A stretch of 64,000 nucleotides of DNA from Gammaproteobacteria bacterium (GTDB taxonomy: Bacteria > Pseudomonadota > Gammaproteobacteria > Steroidobacterales > Steroidobacteraceae). Position 1 is the stretch's first letter. Each line of letters starts with the position of its first letter. Positions 46,106 through 57,458 of the stretch are shown here, in pieces. A program made the position numbers and the translations under genes. The notes beneath the pieces are model-generated. The model had not been told where the DNA came from. It saw only the letters and a program-made list of their open reading frames with translations, and ran no database searches. The stretch is taken from the NCBI GenBank assembly GCA_003164785.1, contig PLUE01000062.1, positions 62,001-126,000 on the forward strand. Direction: 5' to 3'.

Positions 46106-47080
46106 TCAGTTACCGAATTGGTAGTTGAGCGCTACCCCCAAGAAAATGCACAGCCCGAAATAATGATTGTTGAGGAAGGCCTGGAAGCAGGCGTCGCGGT
46201 TACGGTCGCGGATCAGCCACAGCTCGTAAAGGAAAAATATGCCGCCGGCGGCCAACCCTGCGTAATACCACGGACTCATGCGCATCATGCCGCCGACCAG
46301 ATACAGTGAGAAGATCGTCAGCGCCTGCAACACAGCGATGATGTGGCGATCCGAGTCTCCGAACAGAATCGCGGTCGAACGTACACCGATCTTGATGTCA
46401 TCGTTGCGGTCCACCATGGCGTAAATGGTGTCGTACACCGTCACCCAGAGCAGATTGGCGAGAAACAGCAACCACGTCACACGAGGCGGAAACCTATCCA
46501 GTTGCGCGGTAAACGCCATGGGAATGCCCCAGCCGAAAGCCAGGCCCAGATACAGTTGCGGTACGGACAGAAATCGTTTGATGAACGGGTAGCTGACCGC
46601 GAGCGCACCGCCCACCACCGCGAACAGCAGCGTCAGCCGGTTCAACTGCAGCACCAGGGTCAACGCGGTGAGCGACAACCCGGCGAACAGGAGAAGCGCC
46701 TCGACGGTGGATATGCGTCCTGCCGCCAAGGGCCGATCCTTGGTGCGCTCGACCCGGGGGTCGAAACTCCGATCCGCGTAATCGTTGACGGCACAGCCCG
46801 CCGAGCGCATGAGCACCGTGCCCGCCACGAAGATCAGAAACAGTTTCGGGTCCGGCCTGCCGTGGCTGGCAATCCACAGCGCCCATAACGTCGGCCACAT
46901 CAAGAGCCAGATCCCGACGGGACGATCCAGGCGGGTGAGCTGAACATAGTCATGAACGGTCCCCAGCAGCCGGGGTAATTCATTGGTGGTCCAGGGATGG
47001 AAGCGCACGCGGTAGGCGAACCATCGCCAGCGCTCGGCGATGCGCTCCCCCAGTTCGACCCCCGAGCGCGGTAGAGCCAT
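46106..47080 (-). CDS. ubiA: 4-hydroxybenzoate polyprenyltransferase
   Basis: A 324-residue membrane prenyltransferase that adds the isoprenoid tail in ubiquinone synthesis. The first Asp-rich motif is NDYADRSFDPRVERTKDRPLA and the second DTIYAMVDRNDDIKIG; RPVGIWLLMWPTLWALW marks helix 1. The ATG at 47080 follows the ubiC stop by 8 bp and is chosen over an ATG at 47143, which would lie within ubiC. Coupled in context with ubiC, the previous step. Confidence 0.95.
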   Translation of the reverse strand: MALPRSGVELGERIAERWRWFAYRVRFHPWTTNELPRLLGTVHDYVQLTRLDRPVGIWLLMWPTLWALWIASHGRPDPKLFLIFVAGTVLMRSAGCAVNDYADRSFDPRVERTKDRPLAAGRISTVEALLLFAGLSLTALTLVLQLNRLTLLFAVVGGALAVSYPFIKRFLSVPQLYLGLAFGWGIPMAFTAQLDRFPPRVTWLLFLANLLWVTVYDTIYAMVDRNDDIKIGVRSTAILFGDSDRHIIAVLQALTIFSLYLVGGMMRMSPWYYAGLAAGGIFFLYELWLIRDRNRDACFQAFLNNHYFGLCIFLGVALNYQFGN

Positions 47081-47088
47081 GGCGCGGC

Positions 47089-47649
47089 TTAAGCGCGGCC
47101 CATGCCGGGCAGAAAAGCCTCGTGCATGAGCAGTGGAGCGCAACGCAACGTCACGCGCAGGCGCCGCACCCAGAGCCCCGCCGGCCTGACCTCAGCCGCG
47201 CGCAGCGCGCGAGCCGCCAGGGGATCGCCATCCGGCAACCAGGCGTATTCGTACGAACTCCGTTCCATGCCGGACAGGACGCTCAATGTTTCATCGAGGG
47301 CCGTATCACCCAATTCGGCCAGCCAGGGATGCTTGCACAAGGTCGAGTCCGGCGTCACCGTCTGCGCGAAAACCCACACCTGTCCGGCGCGAACCATCTC
47401 GACGTCGCGGAACAATCCGGCATTGTCCTGCGCGCGCAGTCCCAGCTTGTGTGAGCTCGACAGCAGGCCGCTCCATTGGTCGACGAGCCGCAGCGCGTAA
47501 CGATCGCCACAGGCTTCGCGTATCCGTGTCGAGAGCAAGCCCTTGCCGATGAGCCAGGGACGAAGAGCCGGATCGACGCTCATCTGGCCTAGTCGCTCCG
47601 CCGGGAGCCACTGAGTCGATTGGAGGGGTATTGCCGGCTTGATTTTCAT
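47089..47649 (-). CDS. ubiC: Chorismate pyruvate-lyase
   Basis: A 186-residue enzyme releasing pyruvate from chorismate to form 4-hydroxybenzoate. The family residues are in PWLIGKGLLSTRIREACGDRYALRLVDQ, VWVFAQTVTPDSTL and the C-terminal LRVTLRCAPLLMHEAFLPGM with the catalytic Glu. It is directly before ubiA, the next step of the pathway. Confidence 0.9.
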   Translation of the reverse strand: MKIKPAIPLQSTQWLPAERLGQMSVDPALRPWLIGKGLLSTRIREACGDRYALRLVDQWSGLLSSSHKLGLRAQDNAGLFRDVEMVRAGQVWVFAQTVTPDSTLCKHPWLAELGDTALDETLSVLSGMERSSYEYAWLPDGDPLAARALRAAEVRPAGLWVRRLRVTLRCAPLLMHEAFLPGMGRA

Positions 47650-47658
47650 ATTGACAGT

Positions 47659-49749
47659 CTACCCGACCCGCCCATATTGCTCCGCATTCCCAACCCATCG
47701 GCGGATCAGCGGCGTCACATTCGCAGGCCAGTCGCGCAGCAACGTCTCTGCGGCGATCTGCACGCTCGGCAGCAGGTCGGCATCACGCAGCAGGTCGGCA
47801 ACACGCATTTGGGCGAGCCCGGTCTGTCGCGTGCCCATGAGTTCGCCCGGCCCGCGCAGCTCCAGGTCGCGGCGCGCCACCACGAAGCCGTCATCGGTGT
47901 CGCGCATCACCGCGAGCCTTTCCCGCGCCAACATCGACAAGGGCGCTCGATAGAGCAGCAGGCACGAACTCGCGTGCCGCCCGCGTCCTACGCGACCGCG
48001 CAATTGGTGCAACTGGGCCAGGCCCATGCGTTCGGCGTTTTCGATCACCATCAGCGAGGCGTTCGGTACGTCGACGCCCACCTCGATGACGGTGGTCGCA
48101 ACCAGCAGCTGGATCTCGCCATCCGTGAAGCGGCGCATGGTTTGTTCCTTCGCCGCAGACGGCATGCGCCCGTGGACCAGACCAACGATGAGTTCCGGCA
48201 ATGCGGCCGCGAGCGCGGCCGCGGTCTCCTCGGCCGCCTGGTAGGGCATCTCGTCCGATTCGTCGATGAGCGGGCACACCCAGTAGGCCTGTCTGCCTTC
48301 CAGGCACGCGGTGCGAATGCGCATCACCACCTCGTCTCGCCGCGCCTCGCTCAACACCACCGTCTTCACGGGGGTACGTCCGGGCGGTAGTTCATCGATC
48401 ACGGACACATCGAGATCGGCATAGGCCGTCATCGCGAGCGTTCGCGGGATCGGCGTCGCGGTCATGATCAGCTGGTGCGGTTGGTGACCATCGCGGCCGC
48501 CCTTTTCACGCAACGATAACCGTTGATGGACACCGAAGCGATGTTGTTCATCCACGATGACCAGCGCCAGCGAGTGGAATTGCACGCTCTCCTGGAACAA
48601 CGCGTGGGTGCCGATCACCAGAGGCGCATGACCCTCGCGAATGCCCGCCAGCACGGCCGCCCGCGCCTTACCCGTCTGGCGGCCGGTGAGCAAGGCGACC
48701 GGGAAGCCCAGTGGTTCGAACCAACGCCGGAAATTTTGCGCATGTTGGTCGGCGAGCAGTTCGGTGGGTGCCATCAACGCCACCTGACGACCCAGTTGCA
48801 TGGCCTGAGTTGCTGCGAGCGCGGCCACCAGCGTCTTTCCGCAGCCGACATCACCTTGAACCAGCCGCAGCATGGGTTTCGGGAGGGTCAGGTCGCGCTC
48901 GATCTCGAGCAATACGCGCTGTTGCGCGTTCGTCATTTGAAACGGAAGCGCGGACAGCAACCCCGCTTTGAGGGAGCCATCCGTGATGAGAGGCCAGCCA
49001 GGGTCACTCTGGATCCGCTGCCGCAACAGCTTCAACGACAATTGATGTGCGAGCAACTCCTCGAATGCCAGACGGCGCTGCGCCGGATGGCGCCATTCGA
49101 GCAATTGCTCGACCGGAGCGTCCGAGGGCGGCCGATGCACATAGATCAGCGCTTCACGTAGAGACGGCAGGTCTGAATCCCCGAGTACGACCGGCGGCAG
49201 CCAATCTTCTAGGTCGTTGGCCGACGTCTGGTCCAGCGCCATGTTGACCAGCATCCGCAGCCGTCCTTGGGTGACGCCTTCGGTGGCCGGATAAATCGGC
49301 GTCAGATGATCTTCCGCCGCCTTCGCGGCCGGCGCGTCGGCCCGGCGATACTCAGGATGCACGATCTCCAGTCCCTTGGGACCCCGCCGCGCCTCACCGA
49401 AGCAGCGGATGCGGACGCCGCGGGCAAGGGCTGCCTGTTGCTGCGACGTGAAATAGAAGAATCGCAGGGTCAGGAAACCTGAGCCATCCGCAATCTTGCA
49501 GAGCATCTGGCGTCTTCCGCGGAACGAGACTTCCGTGAGCAGGACTTCTCCTTCGACAGCCGCCCGCTGACCGGGCAGCAGTTCGCCCAACGGCACCACC
49601 CGAGTACGATCCTCGTAGCGCAGCGGCAGCAGGAACAGCAGATCCTGGATCGTTCGCACGCCCAGAGCGTCGAGCCGTTCCGCGAGCGTGTCGCCGACGC
49701 CGCGCAGTTGAGTGACCGGCTTGGGCTCGATCACAGGGCGACGATGCAC
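47659..49749 (-). CDS. recG: ATP-dependent DNA helicase RecG
   Basis: A 696-residue helicase that remodels stalled forks. An N-terminal wedge/OB domain (about 1-250) precedes the helicase core: [18 protein letters not shown] (Walker A), [12 protein letters not shown], the DEQHRFG Walker [13 protein letters not shown], and the C-terminal [38 protein letters not shown]. An alternative GTG start at 49734 overlaps the ridA stop as GTGA and would remove five residues; the choice is not settled by a ribosome site. Confidence 0.96.
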   Translation of the reverse strand: MHRRPVIEPKPVTQLRGVGDTLAERLDALGVRTIQDLLFLLPLRYEDRTRVVPLGELLPGQRAAVEGEVLLTEVSFRGRRQMLCKIADGSGFLTLRFFYFTSQQQAALARGVRIRCFGEARRGPKGLEIVHPEYRRADAPAAKAAEDHLTPIYPATEGVTQGRLRMLVNMALDQTSANDLEDWLPPVVLGDSDLPSLREALIYVHRPPSDAPVEQLLEWRHPAQRRLAFEELLAHQLSLKLLRQRIQSDPGWPLITDGSLKAGLLSALPFQMTNAQQRVLLEIERDLTLPKPMLRLVQGDVGCGKTLVAALAATQAMQLGRQVALMAPTELLADQHAQNFRRWFEPLGFPVALLTGRQTGKARAAVLAGIREGHAPLVIGTHALFQESVQFHSLALVIVDEQHRFGVHQRLSLREKGGRDGHQPHQLIMTATPIPRTLAMTAYADLDVSVIDELPPGRTPVKTVVLSEARRDEVVMRIRTACLEGRQAYWVCPLIDESDEMPYQAAEETAAALAAALPELIVGLVHGRMPSAAKEQTMRRFTDGEIQLLVATTVIEVGVDVPNASLMVIENAERMGLAQLHQLRGRVGRGRHASSCLLLYRAPLSMLARERLAVMRDTDDGFVVARRDLELRGPGELMGTRQTGLAQMRVADLLRDADLLPSVQIAAETLLRDWPANVTPLIRRWVGNAEQYGRVG

Positions 49750-50111
49750 TCCACTTCAACCTGGGCGCCGCGCGGCAATGCCGCCACGCCGACGGCGGCG
49801 CGTGCCGGATAGGGTTCGCGGAAATACTCCGCCATCACTTTGTTGACGAGTGCGAAGTGGGAAAGATCGAGCAAGTACACGTTCGCCTTGACGACGTCGT
49901 CGAACGTGGCGCCGGCGGCCACGACGATCGCCTTGAGGTTGTCGAAAACCTGCCGCGTCTGAGCGTCGATATCGCCCGCGACGAGTTCCTTGGTGCGAGG
50001 ATCGAGCGGAATCTGCCCGGACACCCAGATGGTGTTGCCCACCCGCACGGCCTGGGAATAGGTTCCGATGGCGGCAGGCGCGTCGGCGGTCGAAATGATT
50101 TGTTTGCTCAT
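49731..50111 (-). CDS. ridA: RidA family enamine/imine deaminase
   Basis: A 126-residue protein that hydrolyses reactive enamine and imine intermediates such as 2-aminoacrylate. Conserved segments are [23 protein letters not shown], the [15 protein letters not shown] region and the C-terminal [25 protein letters not shown] with catalytic Arg and Glu. It lies between spoT (17 bp) and recG. Confidence 0.95.
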   Translation of the reverse strand: MSKQIISTADAPAAIGTYSQAVRVGNTIWVSGQIPLDPRTKELVAGDIDAQTRQVFDNLKAIVVAAGATFDDVVKANVYLLDLSHFALVNKVMAEYFREPYPARAAVGVAALPRGAQVEVECIVAL

Positions 50112-50128
50112 AGTCCTTCGTTCGTAGG

Positions 50129-52288
50129 TTAGGCCAACGTGCGAAACACCCGCTGCACGTCGGGCATTCGTCGGATGGTCCTGATGACCTCGGCCAAGTG
50201 CTTGCGATCGCGCACCTGCAGCTGAATCCGCAGCCACGAGTTGCTCACGTCGCGCTCTTCCAGTTGCACCTGGTCGATGTTCGTCTCGGTCTCCGCGATG
50301 CTAGATGCCACCGCCGCGAGCACGCCCACCCGATTGTTGATTTCCAATTGGATCTCCGAGAGGAACAGGCGCCCCTGGGTTTCCTCCCAGGCGACGGACA
50401 ACCATTTCTCCGGCTGCTTTCGGTACTCGGCGAGGTTACCGCAATTTTGCCGATGGATCATGACACCTCGGCCGGCGCTCAGGTAGGCCATGATGGGGTC
50501 GTCGGGGATCGGGAAGCAGCAATGCGCATAGGTCACGACCAACCCTTCGGTGCCCGCGATCATCAGCGGGCCGCCGCTCACATGGTGCTGCTCGGGGTCG
50601 TCCTTCGCCGGCTGCAAGCGGCGCGCGACCAACGGCGCGAGGCGCTCGCCGAGGCCGATCTTCTCGAACAACTCGTCGGCATCCTTCAGATTCAGTTCTT
50701 TGGCCACGACATCGAGTTCTTCCGGAGAGATTTTCTTGAGGTTGAGCGAGAATTCGTCCAATGCCAGCCCCAGCAACCGACGGCCCAGCTCCAGCGCCTC
50801 GCCGCGCTTCAAATTCTTCAAGTATTGGCGGATGGCGGCGCGCGCCTTCGCGGTTACCAGGAAGGTCGACCAGGAGGGGTTCGGAGTCGCACCCTTCGCG
50901 GTGATGATTTCGACCGTCTGACCGTTGCGCAGCGGCGTTCGCAGCGGAACCAATCGTCGATCGACCTTCGCGGCGACGCAACGATTGCCGATGTCGGTGT
51001 GGATCGCGTAGGCGAAATCCACCGCCGTCGCGCCGGTCGGAAGGCGCAGAATCTTTCCCTTCGGCGTGAACACGTACACCTTGTCCGGAAACAAGTCGAC
51101 CTTGACGCTTTCCAGGAATTCCTCGGAGCTTCCGCCTTCCTGAATCTGCACGAGGCCCGCCAGCCATTCGCGTGCCCGGTCATGCTCGACGCCGCCGAAG
51201 GCATCTCCGCCGGTCTTGTATTTCCAATGTGCCGCGATCCCGGACTCGGCGACCCGATGCATTTGTTCCGAGCGAATCTGCGCCTCGATGGGCACGCCGT
51301 TCGGGCCGAAGAGCGTGGTATGCAGCGATTGATAGCCGTTGACCCGGGGTATGGCGATGTAGTCCTTGAAGCGTCCGGGCATCGGCTTGTAAACGCTGTG
51401 CACCAGTCCGAGCACGCGATAGCAGGTGTCGGCGCTGTCGACGATGATGCGGAAACCGTAGACATCCACCATTTCGTTGAGCGAGATGTGCTTGCTGCGC
51501 ATCTTCTTGTAGATGCTGTAGAGGTGTTTCTCGCGGCCGTCCACGTCGCCGGCGATGTCGGCCTTCTTCAATGCGCCCTTGAAGGTCTCGGCGATCTTGC
51601 CGACGAATTCCTTCTGGTTGCCGCGGGCGCGTTTCAATTCGCGCTCGAGCACCTTGTAGCGATAGGGGTATAGCGCGCGGAATCCCAGGTCCTCGAGTTC
51701 CAGCTTGACCGCATAGAGTCCCAGCCGTTCGGCGATCGGGGCATAGATCTCCAGGGTTTCGCGGGCGGTGCGGCGCCGCTTGATGGGCGGCATCGCCCCC
51801 AAGGTGCGCATGTTGTGCATGCGGTCGGCCAGCTTGACCATGATGACCCGGATGTCCCGCACCATCGCGAGCAACATCTTGCGGAAGCTCTCCGCCTGGG
51901 CTTCCTGCCGGTTCTTGAACTGGATCTGGTCGAGTTTGCTGACGCCGTCGACCAGGTCGGCGACCACCTGCCCGAAGATGGAGGCGATTTCCGCCTTCGC
52001 GGTCGGCGTGTCCTCGATGACGTCATGCAAGATCGCCGCCACCAAGGTGTCGGCGTCCAGGCGCAGGTCGGCGAGAATATCGGCGACCGCGACCGGGTGG
52101 GTGATATAGGGTTCGCCAGAGACCCGTTTCTGGCCTTGATGCTTTTCGGCACCGAACTCGTAGGCTTCTCTCACCCGCTCGACCTGAGCGGGCGACAGGT
52201 ACGCCTCGAGCTTATCTAAGAGCTGACTGATTCCCGTGGATCGTCTTCCACCGGGCAGGAAACCGAGTATGGAAGACGCATAGTCCAT
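50129..52288 (-). CDS. spoT: Bifunctional (p)ppGpp synthetase/hydrolase SpoT
   Basis: A 719-residue alarmone enzyme. The hydrolase HD domain is intact ([21 protein letters not shown]). The synthetase domain has the RFKD signature ([20 protein letters not shown]) found in bifunctional enzymes, not the EXDD form of RelA. TGS ([14 protein letters not shown]), helical and C-terminal ACT domains follow. Both activities are predicted. It is downstream of rpoZ and gmk, a conserved order in Gammaproteobacteria. Confidence 0.97.
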   Translation of the reverse strand: MDYASSILGFLPGGRRSTGISQLLDKLEAYLSPAQVERVREAYEFGAEKHQGQKRVSGEPYITHPVAVADILADLRLDADTLVAAILHDVIEDTPTAKAEIASIFGQVVADLVDGVSKLDQIQFKNRQEAQAESFRKMLLAMVRDIRVIMVKLADRMHNMRTLGAMPPIKRRRTARETLEIYAPIAERLGLYAVKLELEDLGFRALYPYRYKVLERELKRARGNQKEFVGKIAETFKGALKKADIAGDVDGREKHLYSIYKKMRSKHISLNEMVDVYGFRIIVDSADTCYRVLGLVHSVYKPMPGRFKDYIAIPRVNGYQSLHTTLFGPNGVPIEAQIRSEQMHRVAESGIAAHWKYKTGGDAFGGVEHDRAREWLAGLVQIQEGGSSEEFLESVKVDLFPDKVYVFTPKGKILRLPTGATAVDFAYAIHTDIGNRCVAAKVDRRLVPLRTPLRNGQTVEIITAKGATPNPSWSTFLVTAKARAAIRQYLKNLKRGEALELGRRLLGLALDEFSLNLKKISPEELDVVAKELNLKDADELFEKIGLGERLAPLVARRLQPAKDDPEQHHVSGGPLMIAGTEGLVVTYAHCCFPIPDDPIMAYLSAGRGVMIHRQNCGNLAEYRKQPEKWLSVAWEETQGRLFLSEIQLEINNRVGVLAAVASSIAETETNIDQVQLEERDVSNSWLRIQLQVRDRKHLAEVIRTIRRMPDVQRVFRTLA

Positions 52289-52311
52289 CGTGAGTCAGGC
52301 TACGGGATCGT

Positions 52312-52590
52312 TCAGTCCCCTAACCCGAGTTGCGGAGCGCGGAAGTCTGACGGGAGTTCCATCTCGGCGACGGGCTGCTGAGCCGGCTCCTCGGGTTCCT
52401 CGAGCATTTCGAGCGTGATGTTGCCCGCGGCGATCTCGCGCAGCGCAACCACGGTCGGCTTGTCGTTTTCCCACTCGACAGTGGCCTCGGCGCCATTCGC
52501 GAGCCGACGCGCGCGTTTCGCGGCGAGCAACACGAGGTTGAACAGGTTGGGTTCGTTCTGCAGGCAATCTTCGACGGTGATACGCGCCAT
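52312..52590 (-). CDS. rpoZ: RNA polymerase omega subunit
   Basis: A 92-residue subunit beginning [33 protein letters not shown], the standard omega core that binds the beta-prime C-terminus. The ATG at 52590 is chosen since it starts exactly at the family N-terminus. The C-terminal region is a little longer and Glu/Pro rich. It lies between gmk and spoT. Confidence 0.96.
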   Translation of the reverse strand: MARITVEDCLQNEPNLFNLVLLAAKRARRLANGAEATVEWENDKPTVVALREIAAGNITLEMLEEPEEPAQQPVAEMELPSDFRAPQLGLGD

Positions 52591-52648
52591 GGCTGTTGGT
52601 TCCAATGAAGGGGTTGGAATCATAGCAGCAGGGGTCGCTTCAGGCCAG

Positions 52649-53266
52649 TTATGAGTGCAGCAGCCCCGCCGCGAACCGCGCGACTTCGGGCCGCGTCGCC
52701 AGGAGCCCGTCGCCGCGCCCTTGCACGATTTCGAGCAAATCGGCCAGGGCGTGCTCGAATTGGTCGTTTATGACCACGTAGTCAAACTCACTCCAATGGG
52801 TAATGTCCTGCGCTGCGTCCTGCAGGCGGCGTTGAATCACGGTGGCCGAATCGGTGCTGCGGCCCTTCAAACGCTCTTCGAGGGCGCCGCGGGTGGGCGG
52901 CAGGATGAAAATGCTCCGTGCCGCGGGCAAGCGTGCCCGCACCTGGCGCGCGCCCTGCCAGTCGATTTCGAGCAACAGCAACTGCCCTTCCGCGAGAGCC
53001 GCTTGCACGGCAGCCAGACCGGTGCCGTAGAAATTGTCGAATACCTGGGCATGTTCCAGGAATTCGTTGCCCGCGATCATTTCCTGAAAGCGGGCCTGCG
53101 TCACGAAATGATAATCGCGGCCGTCGAGCTCGTTGGGTCGCGGCGCGCGCGTGGTGTATGACACGGAAAACCGCATGCGCGGCTCGCGCACCATGAGCGC
53201 CTTGACCAAGCTGGTCTTGCCTGCGCCCGATGGCGCGGCCACGACGTATAGGTGTCCTTCGCTCAT
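52649..53266 (-). CDS. gmk: Guanylate kinase
   Basis: A 205-residue enzyme converting GMP to GDP. Walker A is [17 protein letters not shown] (about 8-24), followed by the GMP-binding [20 protein letters not shown] and [15 protein letters not shown]. Its start codon overlaps the yicC stop (TAATG). Gmk also controls GTP supply relevant to (p)ppGpp made by the adjacent SpoT. Confidence 0.97.
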   Translation of the reverse strand: MSEGHLYVVAAPSGAGKTSLVKALMVREPRMRFSVSYTTRAPRPNELDGRDYHFVTQARFQEMIAGNEFLEHAQVFDNFYGTGLAAVQAALAEGQLLLLEIDWQGARQVRARLPAARSIFILPPTRGALEERLKGRSTDSATVIQRRLQDAAQDITHWSEFDYVVINDQFEHALADLLEIVQGRGDGLLATRPEVARFAAGLLHS

Positions 53267-54129
53267 TACTCTATGTTCTGCACTTGCTCGCGCATTTGTT
53301 CGATCAGCACCTTCATGTCGACCGCCGCCCGCGTGGTTTCGATGTCCTGCGATTTCGACGACAGGGTGTTGGCTTCGCGGTTCAGTTCCTGCATCAGGAA
53401 ATCGAGCCGCCGGCCAGCGGGTTCCTGACCCGCGAATGTCTGGCGGATCTCCATCACGTGTCCGCGCAGGCGGTCGATTTCCTCATCCACATCCTGGCGC
53501 TGGGCCAGCATGGCAAGTTCCTGTTCCAGCCGATCATGGTCGACTTCGCTGACCAAGGCTGCGATGCGCTCGAGAAGTTTCACGCGGCCGCGGGCGCGCA
53601 CTTCCGGCAGCCGCTCCTCCACCTTCGTCGCCAGTTCGCCGAGCCCCGCGCAACGCTGTTCCAATGCCTCGCGCAGCCGGCCGCCCTCGCTGTCGCGAAA
53701 CCGCGTGAGTTCGGCAAGAGCGTCGCGCAGCAGCGCCTGCGCGGCCGCGATCAGCGGTGTCGCATCGAGCGTGTCGTCGCGGACCACCCCGGGCCAGCGC
53801 AGTAGTTCCATCACGTCGATGCGCGCCGCCATGCCCGCCTGCGCGGCCACTTGTTGGGCTCGCAGCGTCAGCGCGGCGAGGAGATCGACGTCGACTTCCA
53901 GCGAGGTGGCGGCCGCGGTCGGGCGGAAGTGCAACGAGCAATCGACCTTGCCGCGCCGCACCGCGCCGGCGATCGTTTGGCGAAATTCGGACTCGGCGGC
54001 GCGAAACTCCTCGGGCAACCGGCAGCCAACCTCCATGAATCGATGATTGACCGTCTTCAATTCCCAGGCCAGCGATCCCCAGGGGAACTGCCGCTCGCGT
54101 CGCGCAAAGCCGGTCATGCTACGAATCAT
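53266..54129 (-). CDS. YicC family endoribonuclease-like protein
   Basis: A 287-residue protein of the YicC family, starting MIRSMTGFARRERQ and showing ELKTVNHRFMEVGCRLPEEFR and the C-terminal MQELNREANTLSSKSQDIETTRAAVDMKVLIEQMREQVQNIE. E. coli YicC is reported as an RNase acting on small RNAs. Start at 54129 matches the usual N-terminus. It is divergent from the PP2C gene, with a gap of 83 bp that must hold promoters for both sides. Confidence 0.93.
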   Translation of the reverse strand: MIRSMTGFARRERQFPWGSLAWELKTVNHRFMEVGCRLPEEFRAAESEFRQTIAGAVRRGKVDCSLHFRPTAAATSLEVDVDLLAALTLRAQQVAAQAGMAARIDVMELLRWPGVVRDDTLDATPLIAAAQALLRDALAELTRFRDSEGGRLREALEQRCAGLGELATKVEERLPEVRARGRVKLLERIAALVSEVDHDRLEQELAMLAQRQDVDEEIDRLRGHVMEIRQTFAGQEPAGRRLDFLMQELNREANTLSSKSQDIETTRAAVDMKVLIEQMREQVQNIE

Positions 54130-54212
54130 AGGGGTCTGCGCCAAAATCGGCCATAATCGACAAACAGTAGGATTAACGACGAACAGTTTATCAGATGCCT
54201 TAGGAGCGCTCA

Positions 54213-54959
54213 TTGCAGATCGAGACCGCGGACGTCAGCCTCATCGGGCATCGCGAAGAAAACCAGGATCGCGTCGCCGTGGCGAGCGCCGAGCAGTCGG
54301 TGCTGTTGGTCGTCATCGACGGCATGGGAGGCCACGCGGAAGGCGCGCGCGCCGCCGAGACCGCCCTGGCCACGATGCTGGAAGCGTTCTGGCAGACGCC
54401 GCATCCGATTTTCGATCCCCTCGGTTTCTTGCACATGTCGCTGGGGCGCGCCCATGAGGAAGTCGTGAAGCTCGGCGTAGGTCTCGGCGTCGAGGCGCGG
54501 CCGCGCGCCACGTGTGCGGTGTGCCTCGTGCAGGATTCGGCGGCGTACTGGGCGCACGTCGGCGACAGCCGCGTGTATCAATTGCGCCAGGCCCAGGTAC
54601 TGGAGCGCACTCGTGACCATAGTCACGTGGAGGTGTTGCTGCGCGAGGGTCTCATCACCGAAGCGGAGGTCCACGGTCACCCGATGCGAAATTATGTCGA
54701 GTGTTGCTTGGGCGGGGACGCGGCGATACCCGAGATGAGCATTTCGACGCGACGACGGCTCAAGACGGGCGATGTGCTGCTATTGTGCACGGACGGCCTG
54801 TGGGCCAACCTCAAAGATCAAGATTTTGTGCGCTTCGCGCAAACAGCGGGTAAACCATTGCGTGATTCATTGAACGATCTCGGAATTCAAGCGGTGGCCG
54901 CATCGGCGCCGTACAGCGACAACACCAGCGCCGCTGCGCTTCGTTGGCGCGCCGCGTGA
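54213..54959 (+). CDS. PP2C-family serine/threonine phosphatase
   Basis: A 248-residue soluble Mn2+/Mg2+-dependent phosphatase. All four metal-binding signatures are present: NQDR near residue 17, [22 protein letters not shown] and CTDGLWANL, with SDNTSA at the end. The start is TTG at 54213, supported by AGGAG at 54202-54206 six bases upstream. There is no kinase gene nearby. The stop overlaps the rph start as GTGA, so it is coupled to RNase PH. Confidence 0.92.
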   Translation: MQIETADVSLIGHREENQDRVAVASAEQSVLLVVIDGMGGHAEGARAAETALATMLEAFWQTPHPIFDPLGFLHMSLGRAHEEVVKLGVGLGVEARPRATCAVCLVQDSAAYWAHVGDSRVYQLRQAQVLERTRDHSHVEVLLREGLITEAEVHGHPMRNYVECCLGGDAAIPEMSISTRRRLKTGDVLLLCTDGLWANLKDQDFVRFAQTAGKPLRDSLNDLGIQAVAASAPYSDNTSAAALRWRAA

Positions 54960-55678
54960 GCGTACGTCCGAGCGGGCGGTCGCCCGACGAATTGCGCACC
55001 GTCTCCTTCGAGCGCGGATTCACCAAGCACGCCGAGGGCTCCGTTCTCGTGTCGTTTGGCGCGACGCGGGTGCTGTGCACCGCGAGCATCGAGGACAGCG
55101 TGCCCGGGTTTCTACGCGGCCAGAACCAAGGCTGGGTGACGGCCGAATACGGGATGCTGCCGCGCGCAACGCACACGCGTTCCGGACGTGAAGCCGCCCG
55201 CGGCAAACAAACCGGACGCACCCAGGAGATTCAACGTTTGATCGGCCGCGCCCTGCGCGCCGTGGTGGATCTGAAGGGGCTGGGCGAGCGCACGGTCACC
55301 ATCGATTGCGACGTGTTGCAGGCGGACGGCGGCACGCGCACGGCCGCCATCACCGGCGGGTTCGTGGCGCTGGCGGATGCCATCGACACCCTGTTGAAGC
55401 GACGCGCGCTGCAGTCGAATCCATTGCATGGGCAGGTCGCCGCCGTCTCCGTGGGCATCTACCGCGGGGTGCCGGTGCTGGATCTGGATTACGCGGAAGA
55501 TTCGAACGCCGAGACCGACATGAACGTGGTGATGAACAGCGGCGGTGCGTTCGTCGAAGTACAGGGTACCGCCGAAGGGCATGCGTTTCGCCGCCATGAA
55601 CTCGATCAGCTGTTGGATCTCGCGACGCAAGGGATCGCCCGGCTGCATGCCGCACAACTCAGTGCGCGCGCCGCGTAA
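54956..55678 (+). CDS. rph: Ribonuclease PH
   Basis: A 240-residue phosphorolytic 3'-to-5' exoribonuclease maturing tRNA ends. Family segments are [73 protein letters not shown] and [18 protein letters not shown]. The GTG at 54956 overlaps the phosphatase stop. The arrangement yicC / PP2C / rph / rdgB / hemW is common in related bacteria. Confidence 0.96.
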   Translation: MSVRPSGRSPDELRTVSFERGFTKHAEGSVLVSFGATRVLCTASIEDSVPGFLRGQNQGWVTAEYGMLPRATHTRSGREAARGKQTGRTQEIQRLIGRALRAVVDLKGLGERTVTIDCDVLQADGGTRTAAITGGFVALADAIDTLLKRRALQSNPLHGQVAAVSVGIYRGVPVLDLDYAEDSNAETDMNVVMNSGGAFVEVQGTAEGHAFRRHELDQLLDLATQGIARLHAAQLSARAA

Positions 55679-56300
55679 AAGGCTGGTCGTCGCCACCAGT
55701 AGTCCTGGCAAGCTGCGGGAGTTTCGCACACTGCTCCAGGACCTGCCGTTCGACATCGTCTCCCAAGGCGAGCTGGGCGTCGTTGCGCCCCAGGAGACGG
55801 GCTACACCTTCCTCGACAACGCGATGTTGAAGGCGCGTCATGCCGCAAGAGCGACCAACTTCGCGGCGATCGCCGATGATTCCGGGCTCGAAGTCGATGC
55901 GTTGGGAGGCGCGCCCGGCGTCTACTCGGCGCGCTACGCCGGGGTGGGGGCCGACGATGCCCGTAACAACGCCAAGTTGCTGGCTGCGCTCGGCGCAATT
56001 CCCGCCGCGTCGCGCAGTGCACGCTATCGCTGCGTGCTGGTGTTCTTGGCGGGTCCCGATGACCCGGCGCCGCTGTCCGCCGAAGGCACGTGGGAAGGGG
56101 TCATCTTGCCGGTGCCGCGTGGCTCCGGCGGTTTCGGCTATGATCCGTATTTCTGGCTGCCCGATCTTCACATGACCGCAGCCGAGCTGGACCCGACCGA
56201 TAAAAACCGACTCAGTCATCGTGGCGTGGCGCTCCGCGCGCTATGCGGGCTGCTGGCGGCCCGTGAGCGGATGGCTGCATCGTATGGCCGGGTCCGATGA
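55647..56300 (+). CDS. rdgB: dITP/XTP pyrophosphatase (RdgB/Ham1)
   Basis: A 217-residue (or about 212-residue from GTG at 55662) house-cleaning nucleotidase. The phosphate-binding segment is [11 protein letters not shown] (usual NPGK), followed by [35 protein letters not shown] and the C-terminal [11 protein letters not shown]. Start is ambiguous: both candidates overlap the end of rph and neither has a good ribosome site. Confidence 0.94.
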   Translation: MPHNSVRAPRKRLVVATSSPGKLREFRTLLQDLPFDIVSQGELGVVAPQETGYTFLDNAMLKARHAARATNFAAIADDSGLEVDALGGAPGVYSARYAGVGADDARNNAKLLAALGAIPAASRSARYRCVLVFLAGPDDPAPLSAEGTWEGVILPVPRGSGGFGYDPYFWLPDLHMTAAELDPTDKNRLSHRGVALRALCGLLAARERMAASYGRVR

Positions 56301-56307
56301 CATCGGC

Positions 56308-57456
56308 ATGGCGGGGTCCTCGCTTGCGCTGTACATCCATATGCCATGGTGCGTTCGGAAATGCCCTTACTGCGACTTCAACTCTCATCAGCTGAAGTCA
56401 GCCCAGCCCGACGGCGCGTACATCGATGCACTGCTGCGGGATTTCGATCTGGAGGCACCGTTGGTGTCCGGGCGGCGAATCGACACGGTGTTTTTTGGCG
56501 GCGGCACGCCCAGCCTGTTCAGTCCTGAAGAGTTCGCGCGGCTGCTGCAGGCGCTGCGGCAGCGCATTGAGTTTGCAAGCGACGCGGAGATCACGATGGA
56601 GGCCAATCCCGGCACCATCGAGCGCGGCCGCTTCCAGGGTTACCGGGATGCAGGAATCAACCGGGTGTCCCTCGGTGCGCAGAGTTTTTCGCAGCCGGCG
56701 CTCGCGCGCCTGGGTCGGATACACACGGCCGACGACACCCATCGTGCAGTCGAAGAGCTCCGTTCGGCCGGGATCGAGAATTTCAATCTTGATTTGATGT
56801 ACGCGCTGCCGCAGCAAACGTTCGAAGAAGCGCTGACCGATGTGCAAACCGCTTGCGCCCTCGCACCCTCGCATATCTCCTACTATCAGCTCACTCTCGA
56901 ACCCGGCACGGTTTTCCACTCCCGACCGCCCCCCCTCCCGGATGATGAGGCGGCGTGGCAGATTCAAATCGAGTGCCAGCGGCTGCTGGCTGCGGCTGGG
57001 TATGAGCAGTACGAGGTTTCTGCCTACGCCCGGCGCGGCGCACAATGCCGCCACAATCTGAATTACTGGTTGTTCGGCGACTATCTAGGGTTGGGAGCCG
57101 GCGCGCACGGCAAGCTAACTCTCGGTCTGCCGTCGAGGATCCTGCGTAGCGCCAAGCCGAAACAGCCCCGCGAATTCCAACACGTCGTCGGCGATTCGAA
57201 CGCGGCAATCGGCGAGCGAAATCTCGTCGACGTTCGCGATCTGCCATTCGAGTTCATGCTCAATGCGTTGCGTCTCAATGACGGGTTTCCGACCCGCTTG
57301 TTCGAGTCTCGAACCGGGCTGCCGGTCGCGGCGCTGGAGCCCGCTTTGTCGGCGGCTCAGACAAGGGGGTTAATCGAGGCGGCGAATAATGGATGGAGGC
57401 CGACAGATTTGGGCCGACGATTCCTAAATGACCTGCAAGGGGGTTTCCTGGCATGA
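56308..57456 (+). CDS. hemW: Radical SAM heme chaperone HemW
   Basis: A 382-residue radical SAM protein that binds and transfers heme, formerly annotated as coproporphyrinogen oxidase-like. It starts near SLALYIHMPWCVRKCPYCDFNSHQ with the CxxxCxxC cluster, then TVFFGGGTPSLFS and EANPGTIERGRFQGYRDAGINRVSLGAQSF. The lack of the HemN-type extra N-terminal residues and the CxxxCxxC followed by Asp-Phe-Asn-Ser favour HemW. Start at 56308; an ATG at 56284 overlaps rdgB. Confidence 0.93.
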   Translation: MAGSSLALYIHMPWCVRKCPYCDFNSHQLKSAQPDGAYIDALLRDFDLEAPLVSGRRIDTVFFGGGTPSLFSPEEFARLLQALRQRIEFASDAEITMEANPGTIERGRFQGYRDAGINRVSLGAQSFSQPALARLGRIHTADDTHRAVEELRSAGIENFNLDLMYALPQQTFEEALTDVQTACALAPSHISYYQLTLEPGTVFHSRPPPLPDDEAAWQIQIECQRLLAAAGYEQYEVSAYARRGAQCRHNLNYWLFGDYLGLGAGAHGKLTLGLPSRILRSAKPKQPREFQHVVGDSNAAIGERNLVDVRDLPFEFMLNALRLNDGFPTRLFESRTGLPVAALEPALSAAQTRGLIEAANNGWRPTDLGRRFLNDLQGGFLA

Positions 57457-57458
57457 GC

